DNA of 38,944 nucleotides from contig CP070838.1 of NCBI GenBank assembly GCA_020341835.1, forward strand, positions 1 to 38,944, written 5' to 3'. Below are positions 21,101 to 27,763 of the stretch, piece after piece. This DNA is from Thiotrichales bacterium. Its GTDB lineage: Bacteria > Pseudomonadota > Gammaproteobacteria > SZUA-229. Position 1 is the first letter of the stretch; the number at the start of each line of letters is the position of its first letter. The translations under genes and the position numbers were made by a program. The notes beneath the pieces were generated by a model. It saw only the letters and a program-made list of their open reading frames with translations, was not told the origin of the DNA and searched no databases.

Positions 21101-21601
21101 ACATCACATGACAGCGACGGCAACAAACGAGGCATTGCCATTCACAGAGCAATCGATTTCATGAGCCGTGTTCCGCCACTGACGGAAGAACAGACGCGAC
21201 AGCGAATCCGCCATGAATTCGCTGTGACCGACAAAGAGCTGGACTCATGGATCGACGAAGCCCGCAAAACGGTGCAGAACAGTGGTTTCGAACAGATTTT
21301 CAACCCCGTCGGATATCAGCAGACGTTGAACGAACTACCGATCATGTACCGCCATAACAACCAGTCGGTATACGGACTGATTGACCGCGTGGTAATCAAT
21401 GATGGCGACATACTGCTGATTGACTACAAGACCCATCAGCTCGATGACCAGGCACAGCTACAAACGCTCGCGCGTGGCTACGCAGAACAGATGAGATACT
21501 ACCGCACGGGCGTCGACAGGCTCTGGCCGGGCCGGCAAATAAAAAGCGGGCTGCTGTTCACTCACAGCGCCCGCCTTGTCTGGCTGGATGTTGATGCCTG
21601 A
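18152..21601 (+). CDS. AddA/RecB-like UvrD helicase with C-terminal nuclease
   Basis: 1149-residue SF1A helicase-nuclease, probably for recombinational repair of double-strand breaks. Seen: Walker A in SASAGTGKT (31-35), TFTRKAAAEM, Walker B LIDEFQDTNPTQW, GDEKQSIYSFRRA, the late helicase motifs MTIHASKGLEAPVVIL and LLYVAITRARQ. A RecB-type PD-(D/E)XK nuclease lies near 1075-1120 (YGLIDRV, LLIDYKT, QMRYY), with the Asp, Asp-x-Lys and Gln-x3-Tyr elements present. This architecture is AddA-like; true RecB is close but usually sits with recC and recD. The partner addB, often directly upstream, is not here: the neighbour is parE on the other strand. Confidence 0.85.
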   Translation: MNPTNSPDTGSVDSLDAADPEKNATVSASAGTGKTWLLVTRIIRLLLADTEPGSILALTFTRKAAAEMQIRLQERLYQMATADDKELTGLLKQFGSSPTTEACSRARELYEKLLHAKFQVRLQTFHSFCQDILSHFPLEADITPGFELIENTALLQQQAWEELFADATRNAQGPLASDLDILMHACNGPANTKSALYSMLGHRSDWWAYSEDRKDAAAYASAQLQQQLQIDVNTDPFAEFFTAVSREDLTSFEELLRRHKTKTNLDYADRIALALQAESLDEDAFRQLLPVYLKKNHEPRSRKPSKTQAASMGSDAEAMLLDLHQRISESMQQALEVDKRARALELNAVWYRTGQRFIDLYQRLKREQRVLDFTDLEWNCYQLLNDVDNAHWVQYKIDQRINHVLIDEFQDTNPTQWQLITPLLEEIAAGPGERARSFFLVGDEKQSIYSFRRANPKLQQQAADYLAQQMAAIAVKLDASRRSSPAIMDVVNAIFIQDEIHELMPDFTSHSTHLPNFPGRVSLFPLHEADSDEDRGSNSPDPVSLRNPLLEPRAEQREKTRRLEANQIAEQIEQLISEKQLISVKDENDNELVRPIEYGDVMILMRNRTHVSEYEAVLRDRHIPFIGSQRGSLLDNQEIQDLEKLLDSLITPFNNLSIAQVLKSPIFAASDEDLVSISLLHKETRWYQRLLDMKAELPDEQPLGRAAKLLPHWHRLADTMPVHDLLDRIYVEGNIMQRYAASVPASRQQRVCANLQRFHELSLELDSGRYPSLSHFLHYLRSIRGHRDGRPDEPPVAHGRSRVNLMTIHASKGLEAPVVILADCDNQGGHHNAYSALVDWPAQSRRPEKFQLITGKASTDEMTRAALAKKEKAQKREELNLLYVAITRARQYLIVTGSASKSSSGWYDCIETAMQTLATTDDSGAYHYATGGYVDTVASSSKPPTLSKIEVDTRLTRPIQNVTARERMIAPSRSYDTGEGGFTTSHDSDGNKRGIAIHRAIDFMSRVPPLTEEQTRQRIRHEFAVTDKELDSWIDEARKTVQNSGFEQIFNPVGYQQTLNELPIMYRHNNQSVYGLIDRVVINDGDILLIDYKTHQLDDQAQLQTLARGYAEQMRYYRTGVDRLWPGRQIKSGLLFTHSARLVWLDVDA

Positions 21602-21632
21602 CCGGTTATAAAGCCGGCCACAACAGCACGGC

Positions 21633-22370
21633 TTACTTGCCGGTCTTGGCTGTTGACAGGTTCAGGCTGGCCAGCTCTGCGATCAGCTTGTTAGCCGGTA
21701 TATAGCCGGGCAGCATGCTGCCGTCCTGCAGAATAATGGCCGGCGTACCACGTACACCCAGGCTTCTGGAAACCTTCAGATGTTCATCAATCGGGTTATC
21801 ACAGTCTTTTGCTTCCATCTCTGCGCCCGACTTGGCCATATCCAGTGCCTCGTTCTTATCTTTTGAACACCACACCGAAACCGTTGTGCGGTAATCGCCC
21901 TGCCCCTTCAAAGGCATGAAGATGTAACGGACCTGAACACCACCGTCCATGTACTGATCCATTTCGCTATGCAGGCGCCGGCAATACGGGCAGTCGATGT
22001 CGGTAACGACGGTAATCGTATGCTTGATCGTCTCCGGTGTATAGATCACCATCTTGTCCTCGCCCAGTTTTTCAATCTGGCTGAGACGGATCACTGACAT
22101 CGCGTCTTCCGAATAATTCTTTTTGGTTGCCAGATCGACCAGATTACCATCGATCATGTATCGGGCATCCTTGGTCATATAAAGAACCTGGCCGCTGATA
22201 ATGACCTGATAGATCCCTTCGATCGGAGTTTCGTCGATATAGGACACTTCGAATTGCGGCAAGCGCTTGGCCAGAGACTGCTTCAGCTCATCGATCGCAG
22301 CATCGGCGGCAACCTGGGAGACAGCTATGGTACTGAAAACAAATAATAAAATACGTAGAAAACTGTTCAT
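21633..22370 (-). CDS. dsbC: periplasmic disulfide isomerase DsbC
   Basis: Thioredoxin-fold periplasmic protein that corrects wrong disulfides and is kept reduced by DsbD. 245 residues. Signal peptide about 1-22 (ILLFVFSTIAVSQVAADA). The N-terminal dimerisation domain has ISGQVLYMTKDARYMIDGNL. Active site is CPYC at C127 and C130 (E. coli has CGYC). A second cysteine pair is in VWCSKDK and AKDCDN, and the cis-proline is in RGTPAII. Directly downstream of xerD, as in E. coli. DsbC is preferred over DsbG because of this context and the two Cys pairs. Confidence 0.93.
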   Translation of the reverse strand: MNSFLRILLFVFSTIAVSQVAADAAIDELKQSLAKRLPQFEVSYIDETPIEGIYQVIISGQVLYMTKDARYMIDGNLVDLATKKNYSEDAMSVIRLSQIEKLGEDKMVIYTPETIKHTITVVTDIDCPYCRRLHSEMDQYMDGGVQVRYIFMPLKGQGDYRTTVSVWCSKDKNEALDMAKSGAEMEAKDCDNPIDEHLKVSRSLGVRGTPAIILQDGSMLPGYIPANKLIAELASLNLSTAKTGK

Positions 22371-22480
22371 GATCTCAAAATCTTTGTAATTCCCCTGTCT
22401 AGACAGCGGCCATTATAGATAATTCCTTCGGAATAGAAAAAAATATTGGATAAACGGTGTCTTTGAGTGGCAATTTCAGC

Positions 22481-23404
22481 TCAGGCCCGCGGATGGTGCT
22501 GACTGTAGAGGTCGCGCAAACGCTGGTCCGCGACGTGTGTGTAGATCTGGGTTGTCGAGATATCACTGTGCCCGAGCAACATCTGCACCACCCGCAAATC
22601 AGCGCCATGGTTCAATAAATGTGTGGCGAACGCATGCCGCAGTGTATGCGGTGACAGCTTTTCCGAAGCGATACCTGCAGTGACAGCGTGGCGTTTGATC
22701 ATGTACCAGAAGGCCTGCCGGGTCATTCCACCACCGCGCTGGGTTACGAAAACCGCGTTCGTCGCGGATGACCGGCTCTCTAATAAGGACGGACGCACAT
22801 GGCGCAGGTAAGCGGACAGCCAGTCCAGCGCCACTTCACCAACAGGAACCAGTCTTTCCTTGTCTCCCTTGCCGATGATACGAATCACACCGGGTTCGAT
22901 TGACACCTGTGACAGCTGCAAATTAACCAGTTCGCTAACACGCAATCCGGTGGCGTAGAGTAATTCGAGCATGGCACGGTCTCGATAGCCGATATCACTA
23001 CCCGTATCGGGCGCATTGAGAAGGTCCTCAACCTGCTGTTCATTCAGTGAAACGGGCAGGCTTTGTTCGGCCTTTGGAGATTCGAGCAATCGGGCCGGGT
23101 CCTCGTTGATTCGTTTGTCACGCAGCAACCAGGCATAGAATCGGCGCAAAGTTGATAACAGGCGCGCTGATGAACGACTCCTGTAGCCGGTTTCAAACTT
23201 GTTCGCCAGGTAACGTTGTACATCGGCCGTACTGGCAGATAACAGTTGCCCGTCGGTGCTCGCCAGCCAGCCGGAAAACCCGGCGAGGTCATTTTTATAA
23301 GCTGAAAGCGTGTTTTCACTCAAACCATGTTCCATCCACAAATGGTCAAGAAACTGTTCCAGCAGGCGCTGATCGTGGGGTGGAATATTGTCTGCCCTGG
23401 CCAT
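22481..23404 (-). CDS. xerD: site-specific tyrosine recombinase XerD
   Basis: Acts with XerC at dif to resolve chromosome dimers at the division septum. 307 residues (E. coli XerD 298). The N-terminal SAM-like core-binding domain covers about 10-100. Catalytic residues are R155 (ATGLRVSEL), K182 (GKGDKERLVP), H253 and R256 (HTLRHAFATH), H279 (LLGHSDIS) and nucleophile Y288 (QIYTHV). All are present. The xerD-dsbC order separates it from xerC. Start is ATG at 23404. Confidence 0.94.
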   Translation of the reverse strand: MARADNIPPHDQRLLEQFLDHLWMEHGLSENTLSAYKNDLAGFSGWLASTDGQLLSASTADVQRYLANKFETGYRSRSSARLLSTLRRFYAWLLRDKRINEDPARLLESPKAEQSLPVSLNEQQVEDLLNAPDTGSDIGYRDRAMLELLYATGLRVSELVNLQLSQVSIEPGVIRIIGKGDKERLVPVGEVALDWLSAYLRHVRPSLLESRSSATNAVFVTQRGGGMTRQAFWYMIKRHAVTAGIASEKLSPHTLRHAFATHLLNHGADLRVVQMLLGHSDISTTQIYTHVADQRLRDLYSQHHPRA

Positions 23405-23461
23405 ACTTATTGCTGCGATAGCTGATGTGCTTGAAGCTTGCCCGTGACAACCGGCATTACA

Positions 23462-23644
23462 TCATATTCCGTCTTGTTGATCATCAAATATTAAATTTCG
23501 GGCAGCGCGTGCGACAATGGCCAAGCGTCCGCCGTAGCGACGCGTGTCCTCATCGAGGTGCGGGGAACGCAAGGACATTTTGAAAATCATCTGTTCCCGA
23601 CGATAGATTTCATCGGGCAAGCTCACGATGCCTGTGTAAAGCAC
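23462..23644 (-). CDS. possible small protein of unknown function upstream of xerD
   Basis: 60 codons with a GTG start and no clear ribosome binding site. An internal ATG (in EQMIFKM) could also be used. The predicted chain is charged and Arg-rich, with SLRSPHLDEDTRRYGG and ARAARNLIFDD, and codon third positions look GC-leaning like real genes here. It reads in the same direction as xerD and ends 57 bp before it. No family is recognised; it may be a chance ORF or the remnant of a gene. Confidence 0.3.
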   Translation of the reverse strand: MLYTGIVSLPDEIYRREQMIFKMSLRSPHLDEDTRRYGGRLAIVARAARNLIFDDQQDGI

Positions 23645-23691
23645 GCTGATTTTCGATCAAGCTTAACTGAAGATTAAATTGGCGCATAAAA

Positions 23692-23715
23692 AAGCCACCC
23701 ACGAGTGGGTGGCTT
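23692..23715 (-). terminator. intrinsic terminator after the H1-like locus
   Basis: AAGCCACCCA, loop of 4, TGGGTGGCTT. On the minus strand the 10-bp stem is followed by T6 and lies 42 bp after the TGA at 23758, fitting the end of the H1-like transcript including its -1 frame extension. The plus strand also has a TTGTTTT run, so it could act both ways. Confidence 0.8.
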
Positions 23716-23757
23716 GTTTTAGCCAGTTCAAGCTGATACTTACCTGCCGGTGTTCCC

Positions 23758-24024
23758 TCACTTTTTACGGCTCATGGCCTTGTTAATCTTGGCCATTTCC
23801 TTTTTTTGCCACCGTTCGACAAAATCAGCAATCGCTTTCTCCTTTTTCTCGGCCATCTTTTCCAGCAGGGCCTGACGTTTCCTGGTCGCCGCCACTTCTG
23901 CCTTGGCCTGTTTCAGCGCTGCATTGGTTGCAGCGATACGCTCCCGGATTAACCGACGAGCCTGTGCTGCAGTATCAAGCCTTTTAGCGCCCGCCGCTCT
24001 TTTTACTAGCGACGGCGACTTGCT
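23758..24024 (-). CDS. -1 frame extension of the H1-like gene (transframe C-terminal domain)
   Basis: Open frame of 88 codons plus TGA, entered by a -1 shift at the A7 run (24030-24024) of the H1-like gene. It reads SKSPSLVKRAAGAKR, then a helical, Lys/Arg/Ala/Glu-rich stretch (RRLIRERIAATNAALKQAK, LEKMAEKKEKAIADFVERW) and ends in MSRKK. It has no ATG, GTG or TTG in its first 43 codons, so it is not easily a gene of its own. Yet it is amphipathic and stop-free, and it ends 42 bp before a terminator. A fused product would be about 229 residues (141 + 88). Alternatives: a one-base deletion in the run, a sequencing error, or a recent frameshift mutation. No known family recognised. Confidence 0.6.
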   Translation of the reverse strand, partial: SKSPSLVKRAAGAKRLDTAAQARRLIRERIAATNAALKQAKAEVAATRKRQALLEKMAEKKEKAIADFVERWQKKEMAKINKAMSRKK

Positions 24025-24030
24025 TTTTTT
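23988..24030 (-). promoter_or_regulatory. candidate programmed -1 ribosomal frameshift signal
   Basis: On the minus strand: A7 (24030-24024), positioned in the zero frame as A AAA AAA. Then a 6-nt spacer GCAAGT (24023-24018), and a hairpin with 5' arm CGCCGTCGCT (24017-24008), 9-nt loop, and 3' arm AGCGGCGGGCG (23998-23988). The stem has 10 pairs with one G-U and one bulged G. The zero-frame TAG (24008-24006) starts at the last stem base. Heptamer, spacing and structure all fit classical -1 frameshift sites. Confidence 0.6.
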
Positions 24031-24446
24031 CTGGCAGGCCTCTTCTTGGTCGTACGCTTGGCTACTTTCTTCTTAGCCTTGCGCTTTGCAACTTTCTTCT
24101 TGGCCTTACGCTTGGCGACTTTCTTCTTGGCTACTTTCTTCTTAGCCTTGCGCTTCGCGACTTTTTTCTTAGCAGCTTTTTTCTTAGCAACTTTCTTCTT
24201 GGCGACCTTCTTCTTGGCCTTACGCTTAGCGACTTTCTTCTTGGCTACTTTCTTCTTAGCCTTGCGCTTTGCGACCTTCTTCTTCGCCGTGCGTTTTGCA
24301 ACCTTCTTCTTGGCTACTTTCTTTTTAACCTTGCGTTTGGTTGCTTTCTTTGCAGTTACTTTCTTCTTCTTACGAGCAGTAGTTTTCTTCTTCACTGCAC
24401 GCTTAGCTGTAGTTTTCTTCTTACTTTTAGTTTTAGCTATAGCCAT
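24006..24446 (-). CDS. histone H1-like Lys/Ala-rich DNA-binding protein (zero-frame product)
   Basis: 146 residues made almost wholly of Lys, Ala, Val, Arg and Thr, with no signal peptide. Blocks of VAKKK and VAKRKAKKK repeat through about residues 39-131. It resembles eukaryotic H1 C-terminal tails and bacterial H1-like proteins such as AlgP and the Bordetella and Chlamydia homologues, which bind nucleic acids and compact the nucleoid; that role is inferred. The ribosome site GAGGATG lies 5 nt before the ATG at 24446, and a good promoter lies just upstream. The zero frame ends at TAG inside a hairpin just after an A7 run, where the reading frame seems to continue in -1. The antisense frame looks like a Phe/Leu-rich membrane protein but is an artefact of the repeats. 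Confidence 0.85.
   Translation of the reverse strand: MAIAKTKSKKKTTAKRAVKKKTTARKKKKVTAKKATKRKVKKKVAKKKVAKRTAKKKVAKRKAKKKVAKKKVAKRKAKKKVAKKKVAKKKAAKKKVAKRKAKKKVAKKKVAKRKAKKKVAKRKAKKKVAKRTTKKRPARKKASRRR
24054..24332 (-). repeat. tandem 15/27-bp repeats inside the H1-like gene
   Basis: DNA repeats encoding VAKKK (15 bp) and VAKRKAKKK (27 bp), with synonymous differences between units. They make the locus prone to length change by recombination or slippage. Confidence 0.8.
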
Positions 24447-24479
24447 TAGTGCATCCTCTATGTGTGAGTTACCACCGAA

Positions 24480-24507
24480 AGTATAAAACTAATTTTTAAA
24501 TTATCAA
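24480..24507 (-). promoter_or_regulatory. sigma70 promoter of the H1-like gene
   Basis: Minus strand TTGATA (24502-24507), 16-bp spacer, TATACT (24480-24485). The start point would be near 24473, giving a leader of about 27 nt. Upstream DNA (24508-24575) is very A/T-rich, like an UP element, which suggests strong transcription. Confidence 0.6.
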
Positions 24508-24615
24508 ATATTTTTTCAATTTAAAAACAAATAGTTTTTTATCAAATCATGTAAATTTAACAATAATTTTTTTCTGATAGTTTTATTACACATAAACAGA
24601 TCACTACATGCGTAC

Positions 24616-24828
24616 TTAACGCCAGCAATTCATTTGTTTATCGCCAGCAAAATACAAACACATTGCATCACCGGTTTTAAGTTTCCAACGACTACACATC
24701 AGCTTTCGAAACCAGCCAAACACTATACCAACAGATAAATTCCGACACCGTTTCCGGCATACATAGCTGCATTCGTTATCATCTGCGCGGACACGCATTA
24801 ACGCTTCAATACCGCTACACAGCGGCAT
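24616..24828 (-). CDS. doubtful small Cys-rich ORF
   Basis: 70 codons from ATG at 24828, seven Cys, including CSYVCRKRC. No Shine-Dalgarno and no recognised family. It lies in DNA of low GC and may be chance; the Cys pattern is the only reason to list it. Confidence 0.2.
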   Translation of the reverse strand: MPLCSGIEALMRVRADDNECSYVCRKRCRNLSVGIVFGWFRKLMCSRWKLKTGDAMCLYFAGDKQMNCWR

Positions 24829-24863
24829 TTCAGCACTGGAGAAGTAAATTCAATCACACTGAA

Positions 24864-24894
24864 AAGGCCTGCTGGAGTAACCCGAACAGGCCTT
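24864..24894 (-). terminator. hairpin downstream of the TraF-like gene
   Basis: AAGGCCTG and CAGGCCTT, 15-nt loop; on the minus strand followed by TTTTC. A second hairpin, GCTGCTG-AAAA-CAGCAGC, lies at 24910-24927. Together they plausibly terminate transcription of 24945-26120. Confidence 0.5.
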
Positions 24895-24944
24895 GATACC
24901 GTTTGAGTCGCTGCTGAAAACAGCAGCTCCCTTATCGCATTTTG

Positions 24945-26120
24945 TCAGAACCTGAAACCGGTTTGCAGGAACCCGCCAAGTGAATTGTTCTGGCTGACAA
25001 CGGCCAGGTCCAGGTTAAATCCGAACCAGAAGCCGATGCCGGCTGCGTACATTGTATCTTTCGCCGCATCAGAAATATCATCGGCAATATTCTTCTGCGC
25101 ACCGACGCGCAGTTGCATAATTTTAAACAAATTGAATTCTCCACCTATCGATACATTCTGCGATTTCAGCGCCTGAAAGTTCTGACTGGTTAGCAAAGCA
25201 TCATTCTCGATAAGATCGACATCGGCACCCAGCGTGAGAAAATCATTGCGGTATGCGATACCCAACCGTGCCTGGGTATCAAAAGACAGGGTCGACGGAA
25301 CGCCGGAGGAACTAATGAAATCGATCTTGTGTGAAACCAGGTTGGTTGCAACCAGGCCGATCTGCGTATGCTTGGTCAATCCCATCACGAGACCCAGATC
25401 CAGTGTCGTATAGTCCCCAAGATCCCTGGTAGAGTTGTCGAGCAGATCACCCAATCCCGTGTCGATAGTCGAAATTGACTCACTTAAAAAGAGATTATCC
25501 ACCTGCACATACTTTGGCGTAATCCCGACAGCGATCTTTTGCCCAAACATCTGGAAATTTCTTGCCAGGGAAACACCCAGCTCGGTTGTCAGAACACCTT
25601 CGACTTCCAGTATATTTTTTGTTGGATCGGCAAGCTCCAATACTGACTGGGAAATATTAGTCACTGTACCTGCGGCTATCGCATCTGCGCGCGCACTGAC
25701 AGCAAATGCCCATTTCTTGCCCGAGAAACCCGTCGAAAGCAATGCCGTCGCATCTGGCGATATGATATTGCCGTCCAGTGACTGGGCGATTTGAACAGCC
25801 CTGACACCCTCACTGACATTATTGATCGGATCAGCCTGAAAATTGCCAAATGCCGTCTGATAGTCATCGATTTTGTCAACCACACCATCGCCGTCATTAA
25901 GAAAGCCGCCGACGCCAATTAACAGCGAAAAATCCTCCCGACTGGGTTGAAAGGAGAGCATGCCCGGATTGGCGAACGGAGCGGTTGCGATATCGGCCGT
26001 GGCGACCCTGACATTCCCCATACCCAGCGACCTGGCCTCGACCGAAAAAGGCACCGCATTCGCCGAACGACACAACAATGCGAGAACAGCGATCGATAAA
26101 ATTCTTTTATAATGCTTCAT
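24945..26120 (-). CDS. TraF-like outer-membrane beta-barrel protein
   Basis: 391-residue exported protein starting MKHYKRILSIAVLALLC, with a signal peptide ending in SANA. The mature part begins VPFSVEARSLGMGNVRVA, has many alternating polar/nonpolar strands and ends in Phe (TGFRF), as outer-membrane barrels do. The pattern resembles the TraF_2 family (annotated conjugal transfer protein TraF) and FadL-like barrels. ATG at 26120 has GGGGGA 4 bp upstream; the frame is open to 26255, but that would overlap the RDD gene and bury the signal peptide. No conjugation genes are nearby, so the name says nothing about its job here. Single-gene transcript ending in hairpins. Confidence 0.7.
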   Translation of the reverse strand: MKHYKRILSIAVLALLCRSANAVPFSVEARSLGMGNVRVATADIATAPFANPGMLSFQPSREDFSLLIGVGGFLNDGDGVVDKIDDYQTAFGNFQADPINNVSEGVRAVQIAQSLDGNIISPDATALLSTGFSGKKWAFAVSARADAIAAGTVTNISQSVLELADPTKNILEVEGVLTTELGVSLARNFQMFGQKIAVGITPKYVQVDNLFLSESISTIDTGLGDLLDNSTRDLGDYTTLDLGLVMGLTKHTQIGLVATNLVSHKIDFISSSGVPSTLSFDTQARLGIAYRNDFLTLGADVDLIENDALLTSQNFQALKSQNVSIGGEFNLFKIMQLRVGAQKNIADDISDAAKDTMYAAGIGFWFGFNLDLAVVSQNNSLGGFLQTGFRF

Positions 26121-26241
26121 ATGTCCCCCGGATACTTTTTTATCCACGATATAACTGAGCATAGTGCAGAACCCGCGTATAGCCAGCCCGACCCGACCAA
26201 CCCTGTCAGCGCAGGGCAGGACTGATCGGGTGTAATGCGAT

Positions 26242-26691
26242 ATGAACGAAAACACCGACCCAGGACACCGGTATGCAGGACTGATCAGAAGACTGATGGC
26301 AATTTGCTACGACCTTTTTCTGCTGATCGCCCTGTTATTCATTGCCACGGCCGTTGCGATGTTCTTCAATGACGGCAAGGCGATTGAACCCGGTCAGACC
26401 CTCTACCCGTTCTATATTGTCTATCTGCTGGCGATCAGCTTTGGCTTTTTCGGCTGGTTCTGGACACACGGCGGCCAGACACTGGGAATGAAAACCTGGA
26501 AAATGAAACTGCAGCAGAAGAACGGTGGTCCTGTAACCTGGTCGCTGGCACTGGTCCGATTTGTCACCGCTATGCTTTCATGGTCAGCAGCCGGACTGGG
26601 CTATTTGTGGTCACTGTATGATCCGCAGCGACGAAGCTGGCATGATATCGCGTCAGGATGCGTGCTCATCGACCTCAGACCGCGGGAATGA
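26242..26691 (+). CDS. RDD-family membrane protein
   Basis: 149 residues. It begins with the family motif as YAGLIRRLMAICYDLFLL, followed by TM segments at about 20-42, 53-73 and 104-124. It contains GGQTLGMKTWKMKL and YDPQRRSWHDIASGCVLI near the C-terminus, both typical of RDD proteins. Function is unknown; some members are linked to ion or osmotic stress. Convergent with lptG: the stop codons are 1 bp apart. Confidence 0.85.
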   Translation: MNENTDPGHRYAGLIRRLMAICYDLFLLIALLFIATAVAMFFNDGKAIEPGQTLYPFYIVYLLAISFGFFGWFWTHGGQTLGMKTWKMKLQQKNGGPVTWSLALVRFVTAMLSWSAAGLGYLWSLYDPQRRSWHDIASGCVLIDLRPRE

Positions 26692-26692
26692 A

Positions 26693-27763
26693 TTATCGCA
26701 TTTTCCGGATCAACACCACGGAGATCGTAATCACCAGTATCGAGGGCAGACCGGCGCTGATCACCGGCGTGACACCGTAGATAATGCCCATCTGGTTCAC
26801 CACCCTGTTGAGCACATAGAAAGCAACCCCTATCATGACCCCGACCAGGATACGCTGCCCTGCGCCTCCGGTGCGCGCGGTCGACGTCAGTACCAGCGGT
26901 ACGGCAATCATCAACATGCCGACGCCCGTCAGCGGTGTAAATATCTTTACCCAGAATGCCAGCCAGAATGAATCAGACTCCAGTTCATTCTCGTCCAGAT
27001 ACTGACTGTACTGCCACAATTCGGTTGCCGCCATATCCTCCGGTTCAAGATTCAGCACATTGAACAGGTCGGTACTGACCATCGCCGGCCATGTTTCGAC
27101 ATCATGACGGGTCGATGTAACGTGCTCGCGTGTTATTTCACTGTTGGTCACATTCTGAAGGTGCCAAACTTCGTTTTCACTATCGTAGTGCGCCTGACCG
27201 GCATGTGTCGTCTTCTTGAGCCGGTGTTCATCATCGAGTTCATAGACCACCACATCCCTGAGCTGTACATCGGGCAGAACCGTACCGATATAGACGAAAT
27301 TATTGCCGTATTTCGACCACAAACCCTTTCTGTCACGTGTCAGCACCCTGCCTTCAAGTGCTTCAGCACGCATCGTCTTTGCCGCGCTGATAGCTTCCGG
27401 CGCAAGCAGTTCACCCAGAAGCACCACAACAACAATCAGCAAAAAGCCGGCTTTGAGCACTGCCGCGGTTATACGTGATATCGAGACACCGGCCGCACGC
27501 ATCACCACCAGTTCGGATGTCGAAGCGAGCGCACCCAGTGAAAGCAACCCGCCGAGCAGCATTGCGGAAGGAAAAACCTGGTAAAGCAGCTGCGGCAGGT
27601 TGAGCCCCACGTAAAGAAAGGCCTTCATTGCACTGTAGTCGTTTATACCCACGTGCTGCAGTTCTGACACGAAACTGATGAATGCAAACAGGGCGCCGAA
27701 CACAAACAGCGACATCATTGTTCCACCGACAATGGCACGCGCAATATAGCGATCAATAATCAA
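26693..27763 (-). CDS. lptG: LPS export permease LptG
   Basis: Inner-membrane half of the LptB2FG ABC transporter that lifts lipopolysaccharide to LptC. 356 residues (E. coli 360). Opens MIIDRYIARAIVGGT, with TM segments near 15-35, 60-80 and 100-120. The periplasmic beta-jellyroll covers about 130-265, and three C-terminal TM helices follow. Its ATG overlaps the lptF stop (ATGA), indicating translational coupling. Confidence 0.95.
   Translation of the reverse strand: MIIDRYIARAIVGGTMMSLFVFGALFAFISFVSELQHVGINDYSAMKAFLYVGLNLPQLLYQVFPSAMLLGGLLSLGALASTSELVVMRAAGVSISRITAAVLKAGFLLIVVVVLLGELLAPEAISAAKTMRAEALEGRVLTRDRKGLWSKYGNNFVYIGTVLPDVQLRDVVVYELDDEHRLKKTTHAGQAHYDSENEVWHLQNVTNSEITREHVTSTRHDVETWPAMVSTDLFNVLNLEPEDMAATELWQYSQYLDENELESDSFWLAFWVKIFTPLTGVGMLMIAVPLVLTSTARTGGAGQRILVGVMIGVAFYVLNRVVNQMGIIYGVTPVISAGLPSILVITISVVLIRKMR

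Larger units (their letters stand above)
23405..23757. other. 353-bp gap between xerD and the H1-like locus
   Basis: Contains a possible 60-codon minus-strand ORF (23462-23644) and a strong hairpin terminator (23692-23715). The rest shows nothing recognisable apart from a small TTGATcATCAA palindrome near 23477. Confidence 0.6.
24447..24944. other. 498-bp gap between the H1-like gene and the TraF-like gene
   Basis: From left to right: the H1-like promoter and an A/T-rich tract (to about 24600), a doubtful Cys-rich ORF (24616-24828), and two hairpins that probably end the TraF-like transcript (24864-24894 and 24910-24927). Confidence 0.6.

Noticed and set aside
24054..24332. CRISPR-like periodic repeats
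   Set aside because: Repeats are in-frame coding units of 15 and 27 bp without unique spacers.
24046..24486. Plus-strand ORF resembling a Phe/Leu-rich multi-pass membrane protein
   Set aside because: It is the antisense reading of AAG/AAA/GCC-rich H1-like repeats; the minus strand has a promoter and ribosome site and the plus strand does not.
24447..24600. A/T-rich tract as a replication origin
   Set aside because: No DnaA-box cluster or origin-type genes; better explained as the promoter and UP region of the H1-like gene.
26121..26255. Longer start for the TraF-like protein
   Set aside because: It would place about 45 residues before a good signal peptide and overlap the divergent RDD gene; ATG 26120 has a strong ribosome site.
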